Below, in pieces: positions 31,464 through 40,060 of a stretch of DNA of 64,000 bases. The notes beneath the pieces were generated by a model. The model ran no database searches and was not told where the DNA came from. It worked only from the letters and a program-made list of their open reading frames with translations. The stretch comes from Phyllobacterium phragmitis. Its GTDB lineage: Bacteria; Pseudomonadota; Alphaproteobacteria; Rhizobiales; Rhizobiaceae. A program made the position numbers and the translations under genes. The DNA lies in the NCBI RefSeq assembly GCF_002980495.1, contig NZ_PVBR01000012.1:1-64000 (forward strand), given 5' to 3'. The stretch's first letter is position 1. Each line of letters opens with the position of its first letter.

Positions 31464-32912
31464 ATGACTGACGCCCACACAGCAACGATAACGGACGATG
31501 CGGCAAAGGCATACCAGCGCGCCGCAGAAGTCGCCAAGAAATTGCTGGAAGTCAGCGACGGCTATTCATGGGAGAGCGCTGACGGCATCTATCACACTAT
31601 CATTGGTCTGATCGACACGCACCCTACCACCGCCCTTGCCAAGCTACCGGCAGAGCCGAGCGCGTGGCGACCGATAAAGTCGGCCCCAAGGGACGGAGAT
31701 GAGTTCATAGGCCGATGCGAACCGGGTCGAGCAGAATTTTCATGCTTTTGGGATGGTGAGGCGTTCGCGCATTATGACCATGCGGACGGCCTGATTTACT
31801 ATCCCGTCAAAGAGTGGCGACCGTTAGCCATAGCCACACCCCAAACACCCGCGCCGCAAGTGCCGCAGCACCCCGACGACATAGCCGTTGATCAGTTTGC
31901 CGCTGCGATGAAGGACAAGCTCGCCAGGAAGCGTGCAGAAGGTCGCGGCGGATGGGATGAGCCCAATCAGTGCTCGATAGCGTATCTCTCGCGGCTCCTA
32001 ACTGAGCACGTCGAAAAGGGTGACCCTGTAGACGTTGGCAACCTCGCAATGATGATCCATCAGCGCGGCGCGTCCGTTGCGGATGAGCGCGAAAGGTATG
32101 CCGATAAGGTCAAATCGCGATCCGATGTAATTGTCACACCCCAAGCCACCGCGCCGCAATCGGACATGACGGCTTTCCAAGGCTCACATGATGCCGACAG
32201 CCGCCTCCAAGCCGCAGCTCGTGAGGCTGGTTGGGCGTTGTCCCAGCTCGTGGACGGGATTGATTGGGATAAGCGGGAGCAGGTCTCCGCCATCATCGGC
32301 AGGCTAGGCCTCGCGCTTCGCCAAGCCCCCGCGCCGCAAGCGCCGGAGCACCCCGACGACATTGCCGTTGATCGGTTTGCCGCAGCCATGATCGCAGCTA
32401 GCGCCCTTCTCTCCGAACTGCTGGCCAAGGTCGAGGCTCAGAAGGCCTATTGGAATGCAAAGCAGCGCGGCCTGCCATCCATCGAAGACTACACCGACGA
32501 TGAAGGCGAGGTCTCTTTGCCAAGCGATATAGGCCCGCTCTTGGAGCAGGCATCGGCAAACGGGCGATACAGCGCCGCCGATTGGTGGCTATCAACCATC
32601 ACCGCCGTCTTTGCCAAGCTACCGGCTGCGCAGGGCGTGATGCAGCCCACGCACCGCCACAAGAAGCGCGCCACCGAATATGTGCTGATCGGCATCGGCA
32701 GGATGCAGACAAGTCACTGGCGTGATCCGAGTACGCCAGCAGACAACTGTCCCCACGGGACCTCGATCAATATGCGCGAGGTCGCCATTTATCGCAGCGT
32801 TGACGACGGCTCGTTATGGGCGCGTCCGCGCGAAGAATTTGAGGACGGGCGCTTCAAACCTCTTCCCGCTGCCCTCGCCCTGCTCGAACGCATCGGAGGG
32901 CAAGATGGCTGA
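31464..32912 (+). CDS. Mosaic modular phage protein, 482 residues
   Basis: The protein is assembled from small modules joined by Pro/Ala/Gln linkers (PQTPAPQVPQHP, PQATAPQSD, APAPQAPEHP). The module HPDDIAVDQFAAAMKDKLA recurs as HPDDIAVDRFAAAMIAASA. An early AWRPIKSAPRDGDEFIG segment resembles the DUF551-like region of many phage proteins, and a late PHGTSINMREVAIYRS segment forms a further unit. The start MTDAHTATITDD fits the N-terminal module. It overlaps the DUF5131 gene by eight bases. It looks like fusions and duplications of separate small phage genes. Function unknown. Confidence 0.65.
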   Translation: MTDAHTATITDDAAKAYQRAAEVAKKLLEVSDGYSWESADGIYHTIIGLIDTHPTTALAKLPAEPSAWRPIKSAPRDGDEFIGRCEPGRAEFSCFWDGEAFAHYDHADGLIYYPVKEWRPLAIATPQTPAPQVPQHPDDIAVDQFAAAMKDKLARKRAEGRGGWDEPNQCSIAYLSRLLTEHVEKGDPVDVGNLAMMIHQRGASVADERERYADKVKSRSDVIVTPQATAPQSDMTAFQGSHDADSRLQAAAREAGWALSQLVDGIDWDKREQVSAIIGRLGLALRQAPAPQAPEHPDDIAVDRFAAAMIAASALLSELLAKVEAQKAYWNAKQRGLPSIEDYTDDEGEVSLPSDIGPLLEQASANGRYSAADWWLSTITAVFAKLPAAQGVMQPTHRHKKRATEYVLIGIGRMQTSHWRDPSTPADNCPHGTSINMREVAIYRSVDDGSLWARPREEFEDGRFKPLPAALALLERIGGQDG

Positions 32913-33786
32913 CGGCACCCACATCGAATGGACGGACACCACCTGGAACCCGATCACGGGCTGCAGCGTCGTCTCCCCCGGCTGCACAAATTGCTATGCC
33001 ATGCGGCTTGCAGGAACGCGCCTCAAGCATATCCCGAGCCGCGCCGGCCTGACCCGAGACACGAAGGCAGGCCCGGTCTGGACCGGCGAGGTTCGCTTCA
33101 ACCCGCAATGGCTGCATCAGCCAAGCAAATGGAAGCGCCCTCGCCGCATCTTCGTTTGCGCCCATGGCGACCTCTTTGCCAAAAATGTCCCGGACCAGTG
33201 GATCCTCGATGTCTTGACCGAGATGGCGGTCAACGATCATCACGAATTTCAGGTGCTCACCAAGCGTCCGGAGAGGGCCTGCGAGGTCCTGTCACGGGAG
33301 GATCTTCTCCAGGACATATATGCCAACTGGTATGGCTTTTCCGGAAAGCCAAGGGAAGTCAATTCCTGGCCGCTCCACAACGTCTGGCTCGGCGTCTCGG
33401 CTGAAGATCAGGGCCGCTACGACGCTCGCCGGCGCTGGCTTGAGGAGACCCCGGCGAAAGTCAGGTTCTGGAGCCTCGAGCCATTGCTCGGTCTCATCGA
33501 TCTCCAGTTCGGGCGAGTTAAACCCGATTGGGTCATCGTAGGAGGCGAGAGCGGCCCAGGTGCCCGGCCGATGCATCCGGATTGGGTGCGGTCGATTCGC
33601 GACCAGTGCGCCGCCGCCGACGTGCCCTTCTTCTTCAAGCAGTGGGGCTCGCATAAGCTGACGTCCGATTGCAACGGCCCTTACATGATCCCCGCATCGA
33701 AGAAAGACGCCGGACGCGCGCTCGACGGGCGAACCCATGACGATTTCCCGGACATGACACAAATACCCGCGCGGAGGGCAATTTGA
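32905..33786 (+). CDS. DUF5131 (phage Gp37/Gp68) family protein
   Basis: The 293-residue protein starts MADGTHIEWTDTTWNPITGC, the signature of this family. A cysteine cluster VSPGCTNCYAMRLA, PRRIFVCAHGDLFA, LTKRPERA and WVIVGGESGPGARPMHPDWV follow in the expected order, and FFFKQWG is near the end. The cysteines suggest an iron-sulfur radical-SAM-like centre. The biological role is unresolved. ATG 32905 has GGAGGGC six bases upstream and overlaps the end of the mosaic gene. Confidence 0.88.
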   Translation: MADGTHIEWTDTTWNPITGCSVVSPGCTNCYAMRLAGTRLKHIPSRAGLTRDTKAGPVWTGEVRFNPQWLHQPSKWKRPRRIFVCAHGDLFAKNVPDQWILDVLTEMAVNDHHEFQVLTKRPERACEVLSREDLLQDIYANWYGFSGKPREVNSWPLHNVWLGVSAEDQGRYDARRRWLEETPAKVRFWSLEPLLGLIDLQFGRVKPDWVIVGGESGPGARPMHPDWVRSIRDQCAAADVPFFFKQWGSHKLTSDCNGPYMIPASKKDAGRALDGRTHDDFPDMTQIPARRAI

Positions 33787-34010
33787 TGACAAAGCTATCG
33801 AAAGCGCAAATCCGAGTGCTTAACCTCCTCGCCGTCTACCCTGCTGGGCATGGTGTGTTGTTGATCGGGCCGAATGTCACGGTAGCCGCCAAGCTGGAAG
33901 CAAGAAAGCTCGTAGGGTCTCACGGAAGACACTACTACAGCATCCTCAACGCAGGCCGCGCAGCACTGGCAGAGGGAGGCAAAGATGCAGACGCTTCAAG
34001 CAGCCATTGA
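33786..34010 (+). CDS. Small winged-helix-like prophage protein, 74 residues
   Basis: MTKLSKAQIRVLNLLAVYPAG followed by KLEARKLVGSHGRHYYSILNAGRAAL resembles a MarR/phage-type winged helix with a final wing. Its ATG overlaps the previous stop (TGATG), and its end overlaps the next gene by 26 bases. Confidence 0.5.
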   Translation: MTKLSKAQIRVLNLLAVYPAGHGVLLIGPNVTVAAKLEARKLVGSHGRHYYSILNAGRAALAEGGKDADASSSH

Positions 34011-34689
34011 TGCTTTCAACGCGCTCCCTCCTGAGAAACAGCGCGAAATGACGGAGGAACAACGGAAATCATGGGCCGAAGCGGAAAGCGTACTCGACCG
34101 TACCCCAGCCAATCCGGCAGACAAAGCCACCGCCGACCTGGTGCCGGTGGCGCATCTCTTTCGCTATGAAGATTCCGAACATGGAAGCTTTGAATTTTAC
34201 GACACGGTTCCAAACCCTCCGCAGGCATTCACAAGTCGCATCCCCCTCTACGGCCCCGAAGCCGCCGAGCGGATAGCGGCGCTGGGCCAAGAGCTTGCCG
34301 AAGAGAAACGCATAAATAAGCAGCTGTCTGACGAACTCGACATGCGCGAGGACGAAGGCTGCATGTTGGATGACGAGTTCCGTAAATTGACCGAACGCGC
34401 CGAGACAGCCGAAGCCTGTGTGGCGAAACGGGAAAAGGAAAACCAACAGTTCCGGGATCGCTACGAAAATTGGAAGCCGATGACTACCCCGCCTTTCGAA
34501 GGCGCACACCCTCATACGCTGCTCTGCTTTTGGACACCCCCGACAGAAGACGAAGCTGACTATTGGAGCACCGGACATTGGGATGAGCGGCCTGATAGCG
34601 CCGCTATGTGGTGCTCAATCGTAACGCCGATTGGTCCGCGTCGCGAGCAGATAGCCGCCCTTATCCAGCAGGAAGGCGAACAGCCATGA
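33985..34689 (+). CDS. Coiled-coil phage protein, 234 residues
   Basis: Residues 95-155 form a heptad-rich segment (AALGQELAEEKRINKQLSDE) typical of a coiled coil. The C-terminal part contains NWKPMTTPPFEGAHPHTLLCFW and YWSTGHWDERP, resembling the DUF551-like module found in many phage proteins. GGGAGG precedes the ATG. It is overlapped at the end by the ASCH gene as ATGA. Function unknown. Confidence 0.55.
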   Translation: MQTLQAAIDAFNALPPEKQREMTEEQRKSWAEAESVLDRTPANPADKATADLVPVAHLFRYEDSEHGSFEFYDTVPNPPQAFTSRIPLYGPEAAERIAALGQELAEEKRINKQLSDELDMREDEGCMLDDEFRKLTERAETAEACVAKREKENQQFRDRYENWKPMTTPPFEGAHPHTLLCFWTPPTEDEADYWSTGHWDERPDSAAMWCSIVTPIGPRREQIAALIQQEGEQP

Positions 34690-35150
34690 CCTCGTTTGAC
34701 CGCCTCCCCCAGCTCGCCCTATCCGTCATACAGCCATGGGGCCACGCCATCGTCCACGATTGGAAGGACATCGAGAACCGCAGCAAGCCAACGTCGGTGC
34801 GCGGTCCGGTCTGTATCCACGCCAGCCGGTTCGTGAAGCGGACCTTCAACGGCGAGGCGAATGCCTATCTCCAGACCGTGGCCGGTCTCGACGTGCCGCA
34901 ATTTGCCTTTGACGACCTCACCTTCGGCGCCATCATCGGCACGGTGGAAATCGTCGACTGCGTGACATCGAGCCCCAGCCGTTGGTTCTTCGGCACCTAC
35001 GGCTATGTGCTCCGCAATGCTCGGTCGCTCGAAGAGCCGATCCCGCTCAAGGGCGCACTCGGCTTCTTCGACTGGCGTGCCCGGCTCCCGGCCGATGTCA
35101 ATCCGGCCAGGGACGAGCCCGGCTCTCCCGCACAAGGAAGCCTGTTCTGA
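34686..35150 (+). CDS. ASCH-domain protein
   Basis: The 154-residue product begins LALSVIQPWGHAIVHDWKDIENRS, the classic ASCH start, followed by GPVCIHASR and FGAIIGTVEIVDC. ASCH domains have a PUA-like fold, often bind RNA, and some hydrolyse modified nucleosides. It is ATGA-coupled upstream and downstream. Start chosen at 34686 from that overlap. Confidence 0.8.
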   Translation: MTSFDRLPQLALSVIQPWGHAIVHDWKDIENRSKPTSVRGPVCIHASRFVKRTFNGEANAYLQTVAGLDVPQFAFDDLTFGAIIGTVEIVDCVTSSPSRWFFGTYGYVLRNARSLEEPIPLKGALGFFDWRARLPADVNPARDEPGSPAQGSLF

Positions 35151-35542
35151 TGAGCGACGAGATAGAACTCGACAGGCCAATTCGGCTCAGCAAGGCATGC
35201 AAGCTCTTCTTCGACGGAGCGCTGACACCCTCCGCCTTGCGAACAGAAGCCGCGAAGGGAAATCTTGAAATTACTCAGATTGCCCGTAAGGATTTCGTCA
35301 CGCGCCGCGCGATCGAGGAGATGATGACGAGATGCCGCAAAAAAGAAAGCCCCCACGCCTCTGGCTTAGAGCCGAAAAGCAGCGCGACGGCACAATCCGC
35401 AATACGTGGATCATCAAGGACGGCACCGCCAATATCCGCACAGGATGCCTTGAGGATCAAGTTGATGAAGCGGAGACAAAACTCGCAGAGTATCTCGCCG
35501 AAAAATATGAGGCCCCCCGCGGAGGTCGTTCATCTGAAATAA
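35150..35542 (+). CDS. Excisionase-like DNA-binding protein
   Basis: The 130-residue protein has RLSKACKLFFDGALTPSALRTEAAKGNLEITQIARKDFVTRRAIEEM, a MerR/excisionase-type winged helix, and a basic low-complexity tail. The ATG overlaps the ASCH stop (TGATG). Its last 211 bases overlap the integrase gene in another frame. It would direct excision with the integrase. Confidence 0.75.
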   Translation: MSDEIELDRPIRLSKACKLFFDGALTPSALRTEAAKGNLEITQIARKDFVTRRAIEEMMTRCRKKESPHASGLEPKSSATAQSAIRGSSRTAPPISAQDALRIKLMKRRQNSQSISPKNMRPPAEVVHLK

Positions 35543-36450
35543 AGGTCGGTGATGTCCTGACCATTTACCTCGACGAGAAGTCGGAATCGACATCCAGGCC
35601 AAAGGAAACCGAGCAGGCGATTTCCCGCCTTAACGAGTTTTTCGGCGACAAGCTTGTCTCGGAAATAAAGGGCAAGCTCTGCCGGGATTTTGCCGTCCAT
35701 CGCAAGACGCAATCGGGTTCCCGCCGCGACCTAGAAATTCTTCGTGCAGCCCTGCGTTATTATCACAAGGAATATGGGCTGGACGTTCTGCCCGCAGTGA
35801 CGCTGCCGGAAAAGAGCGTCCCGCGCGAGCGATACCTCACGCGATCGGAAGCGGCAGCACTCCTCTGGGCATGCATGGGATGGGAGAAGCACGGCGAAGG
35901 AAAGAGCGTCTTCTGGACCCGCCGACGCGATCAAAAGCGCATGCACCTTGCCAGGCTCGTCCTCATCGGCATTTACACCGGCACCCGCCTTGGCGCGATT
36001 CTCAACCTGCAATGGATGAGGAGCACCACGGGCGGCGTCGTTGATCTTGAGCGCAGCGTCATCTTCCGTCGAGCCGATGGCGAGCGTATGGCGCACAACA
36101 AGCGCAAGACCCCGGTCAAGATGGCGCGGCGCCTGGTGGCCCATGCCCACCGCTGGAAGCGGCTCGATGGCTGGTCTGACGAAAAGGCAGGGCTGCGCTA
36201 CGTGGTGAACTATCTCGGCGATCCCATCACCAAGCCCCACAAGGCGTTCCGAAGCGCGCGGGCAGCGGCCGGTCTGGGCGAGGACGTAACGCCCCACGTG
36301 CTGCGCCACACGCGCGGCACATGGCTCGCCCAGGCCGGCGTCCACTCCAGCGAGGCTGCCGCTTCGCTCGGGCTTACGGTCGAGGAGTATGAGCGCACAT
36401 ACCTGCATAATGATCCTGATTTCCAGCAAAACGCTGCCGATGCCTATTGA
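35332..36450 (+). CDS. int: Tyrosine-family phage integrase
   Basis: The 372-residue protein has an N-terminal arm-type and core-binding region and a catalytic domain with GIYTGTRLGAIL (catalytic Arg), HVLRHTRGTWLAQAG (H-x-x-R) and YERTYLHND (nucleophilic Tyr). It ends about 120 bases before the tRNA-Pro fragment, the normal position for an integrase acting at that attachment site. The gene starts inside the excisionase-like gene. Confidence 0.92.
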   Translation: MPQKRKPPRLWLRAEKQRDGTIRNTWIIKDGTANIRTGCLEDQVDEAETKLAEYLAEKYEAPRGGRSSEIKVGDVLTIYLDEKSESTSRPKETEQAISRLNEFFGDKLVSEIKGKLCRDFAVHRKTQSGSRRDLEILRAALRYYHKEYGLDVLPAVTLPEKSVPRERYLTRSEAAALLWACMGWEKHGEGKSVFWTRRRDQKRMHLARLVLIGIYTGTRLGAILNLQWMRSTTGGVVDLERSVIFRRADGERMAHNKRKTPVKMARRLVAHAHRWKRLDGWSDEKAGLRYVVNYLGDPITKPHKAFRSARAAAGLGEDVTPHVLRHTRGTWLAQAGVHSSEAAASLGLTVEEYERTYLHNDPDFQQNAADAY

Positions 36451-36567
36451 GAACAAACCCGGTGCAGCGCACTGATTGCGCACCGCTTCACGGAACATGG
36501 AGTGAACATACGTGACTAGACTGAACCAAATGGCACTGATTTCATTGAACTTTTTGCGCGCACACGC

Positions 36568-36614
36568 CGTTCGGGACGAGGGGGTCGGAGGTTCGAATCC
36601 TCTCACTCCGACCA
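36568..36614 (+). other. Attachment site: displaced 3' half of tRNA-Pro(CGG)
   Basis: The sequence from the anticodon loop onward (TTCGGGA at 36570-36576, anticodon CGG) through the CGAGG stem, variable loop, the T arm with GTTCGAATC (36591-36599) and the CACTCCG acceptor strand to CCA (36612-36614) matches a proline tRNA. The 5' half is absent: the preceding bases do not pair with the anticodon stem. This is what tyrosine-integrase insertion leaves at the distal prophage end. The reconstituted tRNA should lie at the other end, left of the window. Confidence 0.85.
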
Positions 36615-36671
36615 ATGTTTTCAATAGGTTAGCTATACGACTCCACCCCCACAGATACCTTACCCCACAGA

Positions 36672-36715
36672 ATGACGCTGAAAATTGGTTTCTTAACAGC
36701 GGTATTCGTGGCGGC
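36672..36715 (+). pseudogene. 5' fragment of a secreted nuclease-like gene split by a Mu-like element
   Basis: ATG at 36672 begins MTLKIGFLTAVFVA, a signal-peptide-like start. It is interrupted after 44 bases by the element end at 36716. Joining 36715 to 45536, which removes one GCGGC copy and the element, continues the frame as AALTTGAFSGSSCGRKICAL and then DGDT, the staphylococcal-nuclease-type start. Confidence 0.7.
36711..36715. repeat. Target-site duplication GCGGC, left copy
   Basis: Five bases directly before the element's TGTA end, repeated at 45531-45535 directly after its TACA end. Five-base duplications are typical of Mu-family transposition. Confidence 0.8.
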
Positions 36716-36841
36716 TGTAGCGCGCAAAATCGCGTGGCAGCGCGCGCAAGATCAGATGGCAACAAGTTTTTCTTTGTAAGCCTTTCCTCCATCCCATGGG
36801 GCGCTTGCGGAATCGAGCGTAAGGTGCACCTGAAGTTGCGT

Positions 36842-37609
36842 CTAGGCGACTCTCTTCCGCGCCTTCGATATACGATGCTCTTTGCGGTTCCCGAGATATT
36901 CCACATTCTGAGTATGGCGATAGGGATTGATCGGCTCGCCAATCGGATCGCCGTAATCCTTCAAAAGCTCTGTTGCTGCCCCATCGCGAGTGATCGTCGT
37001 AAGCTCGCAGACACCGCCTGCTGATGCGCCGAGCATCGGAACCTTGGTGCCCCATGTCGTTGTGTCGGGAACACCAGCAAGGCGGAAGGCCTCCATAAGC
37101 TCGACGCCTCGCAGTTCCAGGAACCGTTTATCTGATTGTGGAATTCCTTTGCTGAATGTGTGAGCTAACTCCGGCCCTAGGCGTGGACCGCCCGCCGCAA
37201 AGGACTGCTCACGGAAGCAGTATGGCGTCGGATCATCGGGATTTGTGCCTGCTACCAAAATGAAAAAACCGCGTGGTGGCGTGTAGCCGGCCACCAGCAA
37301 ATCAAAATGCGTGTCCTTTGCATCGAGGTCGGCGGTATTCTGTTCTTTCATGGTGCGAAATATCGCGGCCAGTCCTTCGATCGCAATCTCGACTGAACCG
37401 GACTTGTCGGCAATCTTCACACCGGTGCCTGCCAGTTTCTTTGTGATGGCATCATGCCCCCGGCCTGTGATCGCCAGCGGCAATGATTTTGCGCGAAAGA
37501 CCTTGCTTTCCACCTTGGCGAGATTGCCGTCCACGTCCCAAGATGCGCCGTCAGTCATGAGCCTCACGCAATCGGTATACTTTATAGCGACATAAACGCT
37601 CATATCCAT
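36842..37609 (-). CDS. Ntn-hydrolase-like phage protein, 255 residues
   Basis: The protein begins MSVYVAIKYTDCVRLMTDGASW after an initial MD and continues with SKVFRAKSLPLAITGRG and FDLLVAGYTPPRGFFILVAG, a pattern like the proteasome-fold (Ntn) proteins found beside tail genes in Mu-like rhizobial prophages. It lies eight bases after the tape measure gene and is the last gene before the element's left end. AAGGA precedes the ATG. Function unknown. Confidence 0.65.
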   Translation of the reverse strand: MDMSVYVAIKYTDCVRLMTDGASWDVDGNLAKVESKVFRAKSLPLAITGRGHDAITKKLAGTGVKIADKSGSVEIAIEGLAAIFRTMKEQNTADLDAKDTHFDLLVAGYTPPRGFFILVAGTNPDDPTPYCFREQSFAAGGPRLGPELAHTFSKGIPQSDKRFLELRGVELMEAFRLAGVPDTTTWGTKVPMLGASAGGVCELTTITRDGAATELLKDYGDPIGEPINPYRHTQNVEYLGNRKEHRISKARKRVA

Positions 37610-37616
37610 GTTTCCT

Positions 37617-39923
37617 TCAGGCTAGCGTGTCGCGGCAGGAAGCCGCCATCGTGTTTGAGAACGTCCGCTTGAGATCGTCCTTTAGGAAGTCGGTCGCGGC
37701 CTTTCCGATTCCGGCCAGGGCACCCTTCCAGTCACCACTGGTCAGGCTGTCAATTACAGAACCGATAGCGTCTTCACCAGCAGAGCGAAAGTTGCTCCAG
37801 GCATCGGTTTGGCGCTCAAGTACGTTTGTCAAATCGGACTGCTGTTTGGTCAGTTCTCGGATTTCCTGCGCCTCCCGGCTGCTCTGCCCCAAACCGCGCT
37901 GACGAATAAGTTGCTCGGCTTCCAACTGGGCGAGAACACGGGCGCGCACCTGTTCGCTCGCCCCTACTAAGCGCAGTTCCGCCTGCATCAGTTCTATGCG
38001 ATCGCTCTGAGAGCGAATATATTCTTGGGCGCTGGCGCGGCGTTCTTCCTTGGCAAGCGCCTCATAGCCTTCGACCGTCTGCGAAATGATCTTCAGGAGC
38101 CGCTGCTTTTCGTCACCCTCGGCTCGCGCAGCTGCCGTGATCAGCGGTCGCAATTCGCTCTCTGCGCGCAGATACTGCTCCGCGTCAGCCGCGCTGACCG
38201 TACCGGCCGCGATCGCGTCGTTGACCTTCGCCCGCGCTGCCGCCTCGGCTCGCATGTCGAGGATCTGCGCCGATGACTGCGCCATCGCCTCGGCCATGAC
38301 TTGATTACGGGCCTGACGAACGCGGTTCTCAGCCTCTGCCGCGTCGATCTCCATGCCGGAAAGCTGAATGCGCTCGCGCTGCGCGGTCAGTTCCGCACGC
38401 GTCAGCGGATCGCGAGCTGCCTGCAACTGGATATCCACGCGGGCGAGTTCGATCTGGCGCTGCTCCTGGGCAGTGATGCGGGCGAGCGCTTCTGCGCGTT
38501 GTCGATCGGCGTCCGATCGCTCATTGCCATCACCGGCATTGCCGCGAGCCGTGGCGTACTGATTTTCGACTTGTCGCCGATCGCTCAATTCGGGAGCGGC
38601 AATCTCCCGCAGACCGGACAAGGCTTCCTTGTAGTGGTCCATCCGCCGCGCCGCCGCCTCGACGGCATTCGCAGCGCGGATCGCTGGGGGTGATGTTTTT
38701 TCCAGAGACTCGGCGGCTTCCAGCCCGTTCTTTGCAACGCCAAGGAGCGCAAGGCCGGTTTTCAGGAGCTTTTCATTGTTCGGCTCAAGGCTCCAGCGGT
38801 CCTCGACCATCTTCCTGAACCCGAGGATATCGGGCTGGCCTTCCTTGGCCGTCATACGCAAGTGCTCAAGCGCCTCGGCAAAGGCGTTGTAAGATGGATC
38901 AACGAACCAAACGTCGGCACCATTAGTCCGCACATAAGCTTCACTCGCCACCGCATGCGAACTGTTAACGATGGCCTCGTCCAGTTCCTTGCGTGTCGAT
39001 GCGGCGGCGATACGCGAACCAGCCATTGCGCGGCGATAATACTCGTCCGCCCCGGTACCGGCATATTGGTAGGCATCGCGGAGCTTGCGCACCTGTTCTT
39101 CATGTTCACTGGTGATTTCGCTGACCTTACGGGTCTTGGTGAACATGCCGTCCAGGGCATAGCTGGCGGCGTAACCGACTGCCGTGATGCCAACCATCAG
39201 CAAGGTGGTCGGGGTGATCAGTGAGGTCATCCCCTGCAACAAAGCCGGGAAGACCTCGCCCAATCCGCGGTTTCCCATGACCTGGGCGACCTGACCGGTC
39301 TGTTGCACCATGATCATGAAAGGACTCTGCCCGGAAGCCAACATGGTCACGATATCGTTGGCCTGATAGCTCAGGATCGCCATTTCATGTGCCGCGAGTT
39401 TCGTCGATGTCGCGGCCGCAACGCCGCCCGACTGAATGGCCGCGACCTGCGCGGAATATGCAGCCTGCGCCTTTGCGATCGAGGCAACGCGTTGCTCCTC
39501 CGTGATCGCTCCAATCTTCTCGGCTGCATTCAGTTCGGCGAGCAGCGACAGATGCCGCTGCTGAGCGTCCATCAGCGGCTTGTATTGCGCCCGAACCTGA
39601 TCCAACTCCCGGCCATAAGCCTGCAACTCGCGCTGGCGCTCGACCATGGAACTATCGGTCATGCCCGAACGAATGCCGAGGAAGCCGGAGACTTTCGAAC
39701 GCAAATCGTTTTCCGCCAGCGCCTGACCGCGAGTGGCTTCCGTCGCGCGTCGGGATGACGCGGCGGCCTGGTCGTTGCTGGCGGCAAGCCCCTTCATGGT
39801 GGCGGCGGAGGCTGCTGCCGTGCTGCTGAGGCCGGCGACCGCAGCTTTCCCGTCCGTGGTCGCGCTTTTCAGACCACTGGCATCGCCGGTGATAATCATC
39901 GACAAACGCATCGGTGATGTCAT
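37617..39923 (-). CDS. Phage tail length tape measure protein, C-terminally shortened
   Basis: The 768-residue protein has a long Ala/Gln/Glu-rich helical body, an N-terminal MRLSMIITGDASGLKSATTD segment, HEMAILSYQANDIVTMLASGQSP near residues 180-200 and a hydrophobic patch LITPTTLLMVGITAVGYAASY. These fit lambda/Mu-like tape measure proteins. The C-terminal DAIGSVIDSLTSGDWKGAL segment is normal, but the final residues NTMAASCRDTLA look like an abrupt out-of-frame end, so the tail end of the gene is probably deleted. Confidence 0.8.
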   Translation of the reverse strand: MTSPMRLSMIITGDASGLKSATTDGKAAVAGLSSTAAASAATMKGLAASNDQAAASSRRATEATRGQALAENDLRSKVSGFLGIRSGMTDSSMVERQRELQAYGRELDQVRAQYKPLMDAQQRHLSLLAELNAAEKIGAITEEQRVASIAKAQAAYSAQVAAIQSGGVAAATSTKLAAHEMAILSYQANDIVTMLASGQSPFMIMVQQTGQVAQVMGNRGLGEVFPALLQGMTSLITPTTLLMVGITAVGYAASYALDGMFTKTRKVSEITSEHEEQVRKLRDAYQYAGTGADEYYRRAMAGSRIAAASTRKELDEAIVNSSHAVASEAYVRTNGADVWFVDPSYNAFAEALEHLRMTAKEGQPDILGFRKMVEDRWSLEPNNEKLLKTGLALLGVAKNGLEAAESLEKTSPPAIRAANAVEAAARRMDHYKEALSGLREIAAPELSDRRQVENQYATARGNAGDGNERSDADRQRAEALARITAQEQRQIELARVDIQLQAARDPLTRAELTAQRERIQLSGMEIDAAEAENRVRQARNQVMAEAMAQSSAQILDMRAEAAARAKVNDAIAAGTVSAADAEQYLRAESELRPLITAAARAEGDEKQRLLKIISQTVEGYEALAKEERRASAQEYIRSQSDRIELMQAELRLVGASEQVRARVLAQLEAEQLIRQRGLGQSSREAQEIRELTKQQSDLTNVLERQTDAWSNFRSAGEDAIGSVIDSLTSGDWKGALAGIGKAATDFLKDDLKRTFSNTMAASCRDTLA

Positions 39924-40060
39924 CTGAATATCCTAGCCATCGTACTTGCCGGTATAGCCATGGTCAGGCTTTTGGAGAAAGGCGCGCGGCAATGGAGAAG
40001 CAATCATTGCCGCGCTGGTCATAGAGCCTTGCCACCCTATGACCGTAGGAGATACGGGTT

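Noticed and set aside
36512-37024. 170-codon plus-strand frame across the tRNA fragment
   Set aside because: It is a read-through of the tRNA-Pro remnant and element end, antisense to the Ntn-like gene; a common misannotation next to tRNA genes.
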